Origin: Desulfobulbaceae bacterium
GTDB lineage: Bacteria; Desulfobacterota; Desulfobulbia; Desulfobulbales; Desulfobulbaceae
Assembly (NCBI GenBank): GCA_026986885.1
Contig: JALSNT010000647.1
Span: forward strand, 1-6,301
Length of the DNA: 6,301 bases
Direction of reading: 5' to 3'
The notes under the pieces are model-generated. The model ran no database searches. It worked only from the letters and a program-made list of their open reading frames with translations, and had not been told where the DNA came from. The position numbers were made by a program, and so were the translations under genes. Within the stretch, counting starts at the first letter, position 1; each line of letters opens with the position of its first letter. Positions 1 through 5,996 of the stretch are shown one piece after another.

Positions 1-509
1 ATTATGAAAATGGGATGCTGGTTTCCAGTACAAAAATAAGAGAACTGGTTACCGAGGGGCGGATGCGGGATGCGCGCCTTTTGTTAGGACGTTATTATCA
101 GATCCATGGTGAGGTACAGCGGGGAAGGCAGCGCGGCGGCCGGGAACTCGGTTTTCCTACTGCCAATTTGAAGATCAGTGAAGAGGATCTTTGCCCAAAA
201 AAAGGGGTATATGTTACCCAGGTTGTGTATGATGGCAAAGTGTTCGGCGGCGTATCAAATATCGGTTATAATCCCACCTTTGGTGACAATAAACTGGTGG
301 CGGAAACCCATATTTTTGATTTCAGCAGTGATATATATGGTCATCCCATTAAGATAAATCTGCTGCGCTACCTGCGGGGTGAGAAAAAATTTTCTGGAAT
401 TGACGAACTTGTTGCCCAGATAAAAATGGATATTGTCACTGCGCGGCAGGTCCTTGGTGAGGCGGGCAATGAACGATTATTTTCCTGCGAGGACAGGTGG
501 TCGCAATAA
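1..509 (+). CDS. ribF: Bifunctional riboflavin kinase / FAD synthetase, C-terminal part (5' end outside window)
   Basis: RibF phosphorylates riboflavin to FMN and then adenylylates FMN to FAD in the cytoplasm. The reading frame is already open at the window edge (codons from base 3 read Y-E-N-G before the first Met at 15), so the gene is truncated by the window rather than starting at that Met. The visible part begins at the end of the FAD synthetase domain, with the family's SSTKIREL motif. It then enters the riboflavin kinase domain: LLGRYYQIHGEV, the flavokinase signature GFPTANL, GVSNIGYNPTFG, and ETHIFDF, whose Glu is the expected catalytic base. It ends with an LRGEKKF...QIKMD segment that matches the usual RibF C-terminus, so the stop at 507-509 looks natural. 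The 451-bp gap after it suggests a transcription unit separate from the downstream ribE-ribBA-ribH block. Identity is very secure from the motif order. Confidence 0.95.
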   Translation, partial: YENGMLVSSTKIRELVTEGRMRDARLLLGRYYQIHGEVQRGRQRGGRELGFPTANLKISEEDLCPKKGVYVTQVVYDGKVFGGVSNIGYNPTFGDNKLVAETHIFDFSSDIYGHPIKINLLRYLRGEKKFSGIDELVAQIKMDIVTARQVLGEAGNERLFSCEDRWSQ

Positions 510-960
510 AAAGGATTATTCCTTGTACCATAATTATGGAGATTGTTTTTTGGTATGTTGTCGCTTGCCTTTCGTAATTTCATGCATACTGTTGTATAAT
601 TAAGCCCCTTTTTGCTCGGAGTATTTAGAGATGAGTAATTGAGGCCCAAATTGAGCCTTGCACTTATCTACAATGAAATAGCACAAAACCAGCAAATTGG
701 GGCGAAATGAAAATATCTTAATTCAGGTATCAGTCGGGATTTTAGAATAAAAACAATATAAAAATATCTGATTACCACTGAAACTCAGCCAAGCTGAAAT
801 CAAGGAACCATCGCTTTTTCTGGTGAAATGTAATGACATTAATTCATGCTTAAATAAAGCAACAGGCAAGATGTTGTTTCGGCTTTAGCGATGTTATCCC
901 TTTTTGCTGAACAATGATGGTACTCAAATAAAAAAATAAATAAATGCCAGAGGATTTTTC
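510..960. other. AT-rich intergenic region with no credible gene
   Basis: This 451-bp stretch is visibly more AT-rich than the genes on either side. Its short + strand ORFs all stop within a few codons, and the long reverse-strand ORFs touching it extend antisense into real genes. What can be seen: a small hairpin AAGGA-TTAT-TCCTT at 511-524; a palindrome CCATAATTATGG at 528-539 followed, after six bases, by six Ts at 546-551, which could be a weak ribF terminator; a perfect TATAAT at 595-600; a hairpin TCAGC-CAA-GCTGA at 785-797; and a 9-mer AAAATATCT repeated at 710-718 and 761-769. No FMN riboswitch core, tRNA or rRNA was recognised. The best reading is the boundary between the ribF transcript and the downstream operon, carrying the operon's promoter and a leader of uncertain length. 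Confidence 0.7.
571..600 (+). promoter_or_regulatory. Candidate sigma-70 promoter for the downstream block
   Basis: A perfect TATAAT -10 hexamer lies at 595-600, reading toward the 961 gene. The -35 is poor: TTCGTA at 571-576, 18 bp upstream, matches TTGACA at only three of six positions, and an adjacent TG does not form a proper extended -10. If used, it would give a leader of roughly 350 nt before the first start codon. AT-rich DNA produces such -10 matches by chance, so this is a weak call. Confidence 0.25.
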
Positions 961-1596
961 ATGTCTGATAATGAACAACAGGCTGATTTGCAAAAGGTTA
1001 TTGCAGACCTTGAAAAGGTGTGCGCTGAAAAGCCGGAAAATGTGATAGCCCATCATCAGCTGGGGCTGGTATACCGGCAGGTTGGCCGGATCGACGAGGC
1101 GATAGCTGAGCTGGAAAAAGCGCTGGAACTTGATGACCATTCCGTGGAAAGTATGATAAATCTGGGGGCGATACTCTTTGATCAGGGAGATATGGATCGA
1201 GCACTTTCGCTCAACGAAAAGGCGTTGGCCATTACTCCGAATATGGCGGAAGCGCATGTTAATATCGGCCTTATACGCCAACGTCAGGGGATGGTTGAAG
1301 AGGCTATCGGCAGTTATGACAAGGCAATACAGGTGGACCCGAACCTGCTGACGGCCTGGATCAACTTGACCAGTGCCTATACCATGAACCAGCAGGATGA
1401 AAAGGCCGTTGAAGCTGCCCGGCAGGCCGTCACCCTGGAACCTGATTCTTCCATGGCGCGCAACAATCTTGCCGTTGCCCTGTATTTTAATGGAGAGTAT
1501 GCAGAGGCGAAGATAAATGCTGATAAGGCCGGTGATCTTGGTTATCCGGTTGATCCCCGTTTTACAGAAGCTCTGGACCGGAAACTGGCAGGGTAA
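961..1596 (+). CDS. Tetratricopeptide repeat protein (five TPR units)
   Basis: This 211-residue protein is almost wholly TPR, a helical scaffold for protein-protein contacts; the partner cannot be told from sequence. No signal peptide or membrane segment is visible, so it is probably cytoplasmic. After a short acidic N-terminal helix (about 1-26), repeats fall near 27-60, 61-94, 95-128, 129-162 and 163-194. They show the usual spacing of small and aromatic positions, for example LGLVYRQVGRIDEAIAELEKALELD at repeat 1, split here by its helix A/B turn, and VNIGLIRQRQG...AIQVDP at repeat 3. The C-terminus is a short charged tail. The ATG at 961 is preceded by AGAGGA (949-954) with six bases of spacing, a good ribosome-binding site. 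It is the first gene after the AT-rich gap and lies three bases upstream of the next gene, so it is probably first in the operon. No specific function is recognised. Confidence 0.9.
   Translation: MSDNEQQADLQKVIADLEKVCAEKPENVIAHHQLGLVYRQVGRIDEAIAELEKALELDDHSVESMINLGAILFDQGDMDRALSLNEKALAITPNMAEAHVNIGLIRQRQGMVEEAIGSYDKAIQVDPNLLTAWINLTSAYTMNQQDEKAVEAARQAVTLEPDSSMARNNLAVALYFNGEYAEAKINADKAGDLGYPVDPRFTEALDRKLAG
1590..1593 (+). promoter_or_regulatory. Ribosome-binding site choosing the 1600 start
   Basis: AGGG in the last codons of the upstream TPR gene lies six bases before the ATG at 1600. The alternative in-frame ATG at 1609 has a purine run only one or two bases ahead of it, which is too close, so 1600 is preferred. 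The site overlaps the end of the upstream gene, which points to coupled translation. Confidence 0.45.
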
Positions 1597-1599
1597 ATC

Positions 1600-2739
1600 A
1601 TGGCAGGCATGTCGGAAGCGGTTGTTAAACCCTGGTGTCCGTTCTGCGGTATGGACGTGGGACGGCCAAGGGAATCGGCCCAGCGTAAAATGACGGAATT
1701 CCCGGTCGGCACCTGTGAATGCGGAGCGGTTTACGTTGCTGATGCCACCGGTCATAATGTTGGCGCCGCCATGGTGGAATGTCTGGTTTATGCCTGTCAT
1801 GATAACTGGGATTTTGCCTGGGAACTGATCCCGGAAGATGATTACCTCACCGGTCGTCTGGAGGATTATGACGATGTTACCCACCAGGTCGTTCCGAAAC
1901 GGAATCTTGATGGCCGTGCAGTTCGGGGTGTACTGTATTTCGTCCGTTTACATACGGAAATTTCCGATATTGCAAAACGTTTTGCACAAAAACAGCGCCG
2001 GCAAGAGGTGGACGGCGCCGGTGGCACAATTGCAGAATCGACAGGGGAAAGGGATACTCCCCCCGCCGCTGTAAATGGGTCCGGCCGGTCGCAACGGCGG
2101 ACCAGTAAACGGGAAGTAAAGGCACTGGCCGGGAAAAATGCAATAGACGAGCTGGTGAGCCTTTGTTTCGATGACAGGCGCACGCTGCGGTTTCTACAGC
2201 GGTTGCTCTATCAGCCCGATAGCGGTGAACGATACAGAATCGCCTGGATTATCGGTCAGGTGTGCGCGCAGGTGGCGAGCCGCGAGCCTGGACCGGTTGC
2301 CGATATGCTGCACCGGTTATTTGAGGCCTGCAGCGATTCCGCCGCCACTCCCTGGGGAATGGTGGAGACCATTGGTGCAATCATTGCATTACGTCCGGAT
2401 ATTTATGGGGCTTTTACCCGCTATCTCTTGAATTTTATGGGTGACCCCGCTACCCAGGAAGCGGTTTTGTGGGGTTTGGGTGAAATAGCATCCACCCGTC
2501 CGGATCTCATTCGTAACACCCCATTTTACTCCACTTTTCATTTTTTAGCCCATGAGAATCCCGTCATTCGTGGTTTGATGGTCAGGTTGCTTGGACGTAT
2601 CCGGGCAAAAGAGGCGTTGATGCAGATTATCGGCCTGGAGAAGGATGACAGTGAGCTGACTTATTTTGAGCGGGGCGAGATGAAGACGACCAGTGTTGCG
2701 GCCCTGGCTTTTGCAGCGGTGGCATTGATCAGAAACTGA
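1600..2739 (+). CDS. Uncharacterised protein: N-terminal Cys-rich (zinc-type) domain plus HEAT-like C-terminal domain
   Basis: The product is 379 residues with two blocks. The N-terminal block (about 1-128) carries CPFCGMDVGRP (Cys13, Cys16) and CECGAVYVADATGHN (Cys39, Cys41, His52). This is a likely zinc-ribbon-type site, and AAMVECLVYAC, WDFAWEL, DYLTGRLEDYD and LDGRAVRGVLYFVRLH follow. Residues about 129-172 are a polar, low-complexity linker rich in Arg, Gly, Ser and Pro. The C-terminal block (about 176-379) consists of helical HEAT-like pairs, including YRIAWIIGQV, TPWGMVETIGAIIALRPDI, EAVLWGLGEIASTRPDLIR and IRGLMVRLLGRI. It resembles what I remember as the DVU0298 family of sulfate reducers, but I could not test that. 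No enzyme motif, signal peptide or membrane segment is seen. It starts three bases after the upstream TPR gene. Function is unknown; binding to a protein partner is the natural inference for a HEAT fold. Confidence 0.85.
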   Translation: MAGMSEAVVKPWCPFCGMDVGRPRESAQRKMTEFPVGTCECGAVYVADATGHNVGAAMVECLVYACHDNWDFAWELIPEDDYLTGRLEDYDDVTHQVVPKRNLDGRAVRGVLYFVRLHTEISDIAKRFAQKQRRQEVDGAGGTIAESTGERDTPPAAVNGSGRSQRRTSKREVKALAGKNAIDELVSLCFDDRRTLRFLQRLLYQPDSGERYRIAWIIGQVCAQVASREPGPVADMLHRLFEACSDSAATPWGMVETIGAIIALRPDIYGAFTRYLLNFMGDPATQEAVLWGLGEIASTRPDLIRNTPFYSTFHFLAHENPVIRGLMVRLLGRIRAKEALMQIIGLEKDDSELTYFERGEMKTTSVAALAFAAVALIRN

Positions 2740-2772
2740 TATGCCTGCCGGGCTGCCGGCTTGCCGGGCATA
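2740..2772 (+). repeat. GC-rich intercistronic hairpin made of three 8-bp units
   Basis: Directly after the stop codon at 2737-2739, TATGCC (2740-2745) can pair with GGCATA (2767-2772). Inside, GCCGG (2747-2751) pairs with CCGGC (2756-2760) around a GCTG loop. The inner part is also a tandem series: GCCGGGCT, GCCGGCTT and GCCGGGCA begin at 2747, 2755 and 2763, exactly eight bases apart. No T-run follows, so it does not look like an intrinsic terminator. An mRNA-stabilising or attenuating hairpin between cistrons is more plausible. Confidence 0.6.
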
Positions 2773-2793
2773 CAGGCTTCTTATGGAGAGAAC

Positions 2794-2798
2794 AGGAG
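2794..2798 (+). promoter_or_regulatory. Ribosome-binding site fixing the start of the second TPR gene
   Basis: AGGAG lies seven bases before the ATG at 2806. The same frame is open back to a TTG at 2761, but that codon sits inside the GC-rich hairpin and has no purine-rich site in front of it. The later start at 2806 is therefore chosen. Confidence 0.75.
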
Positions 2799-2805
2799 AA
2801 TAACA

Positions 2806-3417
2806 ATGGTAAGCGAAAATATTCAACCGCTTGATTCGATAGGCCCCATGGAAAGCAGGACCGGTTCCGACGGGGATGATGACATGAAAAATCCGGCCCG
2901 TCGCGATTATATCAAGGGCCGGGAGCAATACACTGCCGGCGATTATGCGGCGGCCGCTCTTTCTTTTCATAATGCTCTGCGGGGCTTTGAAGAGCAGAAT
3001 GATGTGCAGGGGATTGCCAATGCCGCCGACAGGCTCGGTGATGCCTGCATGGGCAGGGAAGAATATGAAATGGCCCTGGGAAATTACCGGCGGGCCAGGG
3101 ATATCTGCCAACAGGAAGATGATTCATTTTCCATTTTGTCCCTGCACAAAAAAATGGCCGCCTGCTATCGAAAACTCGATCGTCTTGATGAGGCGCAGGA
3201 GTTGCTCTTTGATATGCTTGAACATTATCAGCTGACTAAAAATCCAAAGGGGGCAGTTGAAATACTTACGGTCATGGCCGAGGTATATATCCAGCAGGGC
3301 CGGATATCAGAGGCCGCTGATTCATACAGGACCATATCCTCAATCCACGCAAATTTTAAGCACCGGCGACTTGCCGAGGAATTTTTGCAACGGGCCGATG
3401 AGTTGACAGAGGAGTAG
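2806..3417 (+). CDS. Tetratricopeptide repeat protein, directly upstream of ribE
   Basis: From the ATG at 2806 the protein has 203 residues. The first 30 or so are polar and acidic (SDGDDD at 21-26) and look disordered. About four TPR-like helical pairs follow, near 33-66 (DYIKGREQYTAGDYAAAALS), 70-104 (ANAADRLGDA...YEMALGNYRRA), 109-142 (LHKKMAACYRKLDRLDEAQE) and 149-182 (VMAEVYIQQGRISEAADSY). A basic/acidic helix, HRRLAEEFLQRADEL, closes the protein. No signal peptide or membrane helix is seen, so it is probably cytoplasmic. It is not an obvious close copy of the 961-1596 TPR protein; the repeats are longer and less regular. It ends two bases before ribE, and its last codons form the ribE ribosome-binding site, so the two are probably translated together. 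The function is unknown; a scaffold or assembly role is inferred only from the fold. Confidence 0.9.
   Translation: MVSENIQPLDSIGPMESRTGSDGDDDMKNPARRDYIKGREQYTAGDYAAAALSFHNALRGFEEQNDVQGIANAADRLGDACMGREEYEMALGNYRRARDICQQEDDSFSILSLHKKMAACYRKLDRLDEAQELLFDMLEHYQLTKNPKGAVEILTVMAEVYIQQGRISEAADSYRTISSIHANFKHRRLAEEFLQRADELTEE
3409..3414 (+). promoter_or_regulatory. ribE ribosome-binding site inside the end of the TPR gene
   Basis: GAGGAG at 3409-3414 covers the last two sense codons of the upstream TPR gene and sits five bases before the GTG start of ribE at 3420. Ribosomes ending at the TAG (3415-3417) are placed directly on the ribE start, which suggests translational coupling. Confidence 0.7.
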
Positions 3418-3419
3418 GC

Positions 3420-4076
3420 GTGTTTACCGGAATAATTCAGGGTATCGGCAAGGTCGTCGCAAGACATCCCGCAGGCGGCGGCATGGTTTTTTGTCTGGAG
3501 GCTGGTTTTGAGCTGACTGATCCTGAAGAGGGGGAGTCCATTGCCGTCAACGGTACCTGTTTAACGGCCAGGGAAATCAGCGGGCGTCGTTTTCTGGTCG
3601 ATGTTTCCCCGGAAAGTCTTTCCCGGACCGGACTTGGTTCTCTGGAAGTCGGCAGTCGGGTGAATCTTGAACGTGCGCTTCGTCTTGCCGACCGATTGGG
3701 CGGCCATCTTGTCAGCGGTCATGTGGATTCTCTGGGGCGGGTTGAGGAACGGCGGGCGACCGGTGATTTTACCCTGTTTACCTTTTCCCTTGACGAGGGC
3801 CTTACCCGGTATATTATTGAAAAAGGATCGGTCACTGTTAACGGGGTCAGTCTGACGGTCAACAGTTGTCAGGGGAACCGTTTTTCCGTCTCCATCATTC
3901 CCCATACGCTGGCGGTGACTACCCTTGGCGACTTGAAAGCAGGGGACAAGGTCAATATTGAAGTTGATATAATCGGTAAGTATGTGGAAAAGCTCCTTGC
4001 GGAGCAGTCGGAATCCCCCGGGCAGGAAAGCGGAATAAACCCTGCTTTTCTTGCCGAACATGGTTTTTTGCGATAG
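3420..4076 (+). CDS. ribE: Riboflavin synthase, alpha chain
   Basis: RibE dismutates two molecules of 6,7-dimethyl-8-ribityllumazine into riboflavin and a pyrimidine that returns to RibH. The 218 residues form the expected tandem pair of lumazine-binding beta-barrels. Barrel 1 (about 1-97) opens with the signature [12 protein letters not shown] and has [13 protein letters not shown] (Cys47), [12 protein letters not shown] and [11 protein letters not shown] (His96, His101). Barrel 2 (about 98-190) has [16 protein letters not shown] (Ser144) and [20 protein letters not shown], followed by the trimerisation-type helix [10 protein letters not shown] and a short tail ending [10 protein letters not shown]. 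Cys47, His101 and Ser144 correspond to residues discussed as active-site positions in the E. coli enzyme. The start is GTG; the family N-terminus MFTG fixes it without doubt. Length is normal for the family. An 86-bp gap separates it from ribBA. Confidence 0.97.
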   Translation: MFTGIIQGIGKVVARHPAGGGMVFCLEAGFELTDPEEGESIAVNGTCLTAREISGRRFLVDVSPESLSRTGLGSLEVGSRVNLERALRLADRLGGHLVSGHVDSLGRVEERRATGDFTLFTFSLDEGLTRYIIEKGSVTVNGVSLTVNSCQGNRFSVSIIPHTLAVTTLGDLKAGDKVNIEVDIIGKYVEKLLAEQSESPGQESGINPAFLAEHGFLR

Positions 4077-4162
4077 AACGTCGAGGGTCTGTTGGAAAAT
4101 ATTTTGAAGATCGGTCTGCAAAGAGGAAAATTGCGGCTCGAATATACATAACGAGGTTTATC

Positions 4163-5407
4163 ATGGCAGTAAGCCCTATAGAAGATGTCATCAAAGATAT
4201 ACAAGATGGCAAGATGATTATTCTGGTAGATGATGAGGATCGGGAAAACGAGGGCGACCTGTGCATGGCCGCTGAAAAGATAACGCCGGAAGCGATCAAT
4301 TTTATGGCTACCCATGGCCGCGGCCTGATCTGTCTGGCCATGAGTCCCGATATTATTGAGCAGCTTGGTCTGCCCATGATGGTACAGAACAATCAATCTC
4401 CTTACGGTACCGGTTTTACCATCAGTATTGAGGCCCGTACCGGTGTCAGTACCGGAATTTCAGCGGCGGATCGTGCCCGTACCATTGAAGCGGCAGTAGC
4501 CATCGACGCAACGCCTCGGGATATTATCAGCCCCGGCCATATCTTTCCTCTTCGTGCCCGTGAGGGTGGTGTACTTGTGCGTACCGGTCAGACGGAAGGT
4601 TCCGTTGATCTGGCCCGATTGGCCGGGATGCGGACAGCCGGTGTTATCTGCGAGATTATGAAGGATGACGGCACCATGGCCCGGATGCCGGATCTGAAAA
4701 AATTTGCGGCCGAGCATGATATTAAAATTGCCACCATCGCTGATCTGGTTGCCTACCGGTTGCGCAAGGATATGCTGGTGCATCGGGCGGCTGAAGCCCG
4801 TTTACCCACGGAACATGCCGGAGAGTTCAAGGTTATCGCCTACACCAACGACGTGGATGATTTTGAACATATTGCCCTGGTCAAAGGCGAGATTGATTCG
4901 GACCGTCCGGTTATGGTTCGTGTGCATTCCGAATGTCTGACCGGCGATGTATTTGGTTCGGCCCGTTGTGATTGCGGCGAACAGCTGCATGCGGCGATGC
5001 AAATGGTGGATCAGGAGGGCAGTGGCGTTGTCCTGTATATGCGCCAGGAGGGACGGGGTATAGGGCTGGTAAACAAGCTGCGCGCATATAAACTGCAGGA
5101 CGAGGAGGGGCTTGACACCGTTGAAGCCAACGTAGAACTGGGTTTTAAGCCTGACTTGCGTGATTACGGTATCGGCGCCCAGATCCTGCGGGATCTGGGA
5201 GTGCGACAAATGCGGCTGTTGACCAATAATCCTAAAAAAATTGTCGGCCTTGAGGGGTATGGTCTGCAGGTAACGGAGCGTCTGCCCATTGAAATTCCCG
5301 GTGATAAAGAGAATAAGAGCTATCTGCGCTGTAAGCGTGATAAGATGGGCCACCTGCTTGAGCTTTACGGTGAAGAACCGCTGGAGAATGTGCGTCGCGA
5401 TCCGTGA
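4163..5407 (+). CDS. ribBA: Bifunctional 3,4-dihydroxy-2-butanone 4-phosphate synthase / GTP cyclohydrolase II
   Basis: This fused enzyme makes both precursors of riboflavin: dihydroxybutanone phosphate from ribulose 5-phosphate, and the ribosylated diaminopyrimidine from GTP. The N-terminal RibB domain (about 1-202) has [11 protein letters not shown] (23-33), [46 protein letters not shown] (His126) and [12 protein letters not shown] (Glu164), matching the metal-binding and catalytic segments. One motif reads [16 protein letters not shown], with Gln143 where the well-known enzymes have His. The C-terminal RibA domain (about 205-402) has the zinc site [18 protein letters not shown] (Cys258, Cys269, Cys271), [32 protein letters not shown] and [17 protein letters not shown], all expected for active GTP cyclohydrolase II. 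The 414-residue length is typical of RibBA. GAGG at 4153-4156 lies six bases before the ATG. It sits between ribE and ribH in the usual rib order. Confidence 0.97.
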   Translation: MAVSPIEDVIKDIQDGKMIILVDDEDRENEGDLCMAAEKITPEAINFMATHGRGLICLAMSPDIIEQLGLPMMVQNNQSPYGTGFTISIEARTGVSTGISAADRARTIEAAVAIDATPRDIISPGHIFPLRAREGGVLVRTGQTEGSVDLARLAGMRTAGVICEIMKDDGTMARMPDLKKFAAEHDIKIATIADLVAYRLRKDMLVHRAAEARLPTEHAGEFKVIAYTNDVDDFEHIALVKGEIDSDRPVMVRVHSECLTGDVFGSARCDCGEQLHAAMQMVDQEGSGVVLYMRQEGRGIGLVNKLRAYKLQDEEGLDTVEANVELGFKPDLRDYGIGAQILRDLGVRQMRLLTNNPKKIVGLEGYGLQVTERLPIEIPGDKENKSYLRCKRDKMGHLLELYGEEPLENVRRDP

Positions 5408-5496
5408 ATGAATTTTGGAAAAACAGAAAGAGAGCAGGAAAGGGGATTTCTTCACGGAACCGGCAATAAAAAAAACGTTGAATATCATTGCAAGCA

Positions 5497-5502
5497 AAAG
5501 GA
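5497..5502 (+). promoter_or_regulatory. Ribosome-binding site fixing the ribH start
   Basis: AAAGGA lies six bases before the ATG at 5509. The same frame opens at a TTG at 5488, which would add seven residues (MQAKGYG) but has no purine site at a suitable distance. The 5509 start also gives the usual lumazine synthase length. Confidence 0.7.
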
Positions 5503-5508
5503 TACGGC

Positions 5509-5976
5509 ATGACCACCTATATAGAGGGAAATTTACAGGGACAGGGACGGAAAATCGGTATTATCGTCGCCCGATTCAATTCATTTATTTGTGAAAAACT
5601 GTTGGCAGGAGCCCTGGATTCTCTGGTACGTTCCGGGGTCGCCGCCGGGGACATTGATGTTGCCCGGGTACCCGGTGCCTTTGAGATTCCTTTGATTGCC
5701 CAGAAGATGGCCCGATCGGGCAGGTACGATGCCGTCATCTGTCTGGGCGCAGTCATTCGTGGAGCGACACCGCATTTTGATTATGTGGCCGGTGAAGTGG
5801 CCAAGGGTACGGCCCAGGTGATGCTTGATACCGGGGTGCCGGTACTCTTTGGTGTGCTTACTACCGAAACCATTGAACAGGCCATTGAACGTGCCGGTAC
5901 CAAGGCGGGTAACAAGGGTTCGGATGTGGCCGTTGCCGCCCTTGAGATGATCAGCCTCATGGAAGGTATCGGCTGA
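5509..5976 (+). CDS. ribH: 6,7-dimethyl-8-ribityllumazine synthase
   Basis: RibH condenses 5-amino-6-ribitylaminouracil with dihydroxybutanone phosphate (from RibBA) to give the lumazine that RibE turns into riboflavin. The protein is 155 residues from the ATG at 5509, the normal length. Motifs in order: [11 protein letters not shown] with the substrate-binding RFN at 22-24; VPGAFEIPL at 54-62; [20 protein letters not shown] with the proton-transfer His89; [17 protein letters not shown] with Arg128; and [16 protein letters not shown] near the end. All active-site positions I would expect are present. The short N-terminal strand [11 protein letters not shown] is like that of icosahedral-type RibH proteins, but the assembly state cannot be judged here. 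It is 101 bp after ribBA and 20 bp before nusB, an arrangement common in bacteria. Confidence 0.97.
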   Translation: MTTYIEGNLQGQGRKIGIIVARFNSFICEKLLAGALDSLVRSGVAAGDIDVARVPGAFEIPLIAQKMARSGRYDAVICLGAVIRGATPHFDYVAGEVAKGTAQVMLDTGVPVLFGVLTTETIEQAIERAGTKAGNKGSDVAVAALEMISLMEGIG

Positions 5977-5996
5977 GAGGCGCAAAGGAAAGATCC

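Noticed and set aside
511..551. Intrinsic terminator after ribF
   Set aside because: The hairpins are only four or five base pairs, AT-rich, and the six-T run is separated from the nearer one by six bases, so it is too weak to list as a feature.
510..960. CRISPR array, mobile element, tRNA or FMN riboswitch in the gap
   Set aside because: No regularly spaced repeats, terminal inverted repeats, cloverleaf or RFN core could be found by eye; only short scattered repeats and hairpins are present.
850..1884. A 344-codon reverse-strand ORF, longer than the TPR gene it covers
   Set aside because: It is antisense to a clear TPR gene and the start of the next one, its translation shows no recognisable motif or domain, and the sense frames explain the DNA fully.
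2740..2790. Intrinsic terminator after the HEAT-type gene
   Set aside because: The hairpin is GC-rich but no T-run follows, and a same-strand gene begins shortly after.
2761..2805. Extending the second TPR gene upstream to the TTG at 2761
   Set aside because: The TTG lies in a GC-rich hairpin without a ribosome-binding site, while AGGAG sits at ideal distance before the ATG at 2806.
2545..3111. A 188-codon reverse-strand ORF spanning the intercistronic hairpin
   Set aside because: It runs antisense through two supported genes, and its translation is low in recognisable features.
4802..5497. A 231-codon reverse-strand ORF across the ribBA C-terminal half
   Set aside because: It is a mirror of the RibA coding sequence, which has intact zinc and catalytic motifs; the antisense product has no recognisable domain.
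5488..5508. Extending ribH upstream to the TTG at 5488
   Set aside because: The ATG at 5509 has AAAGGA six bases ahead and gives the normal 155-residue length.
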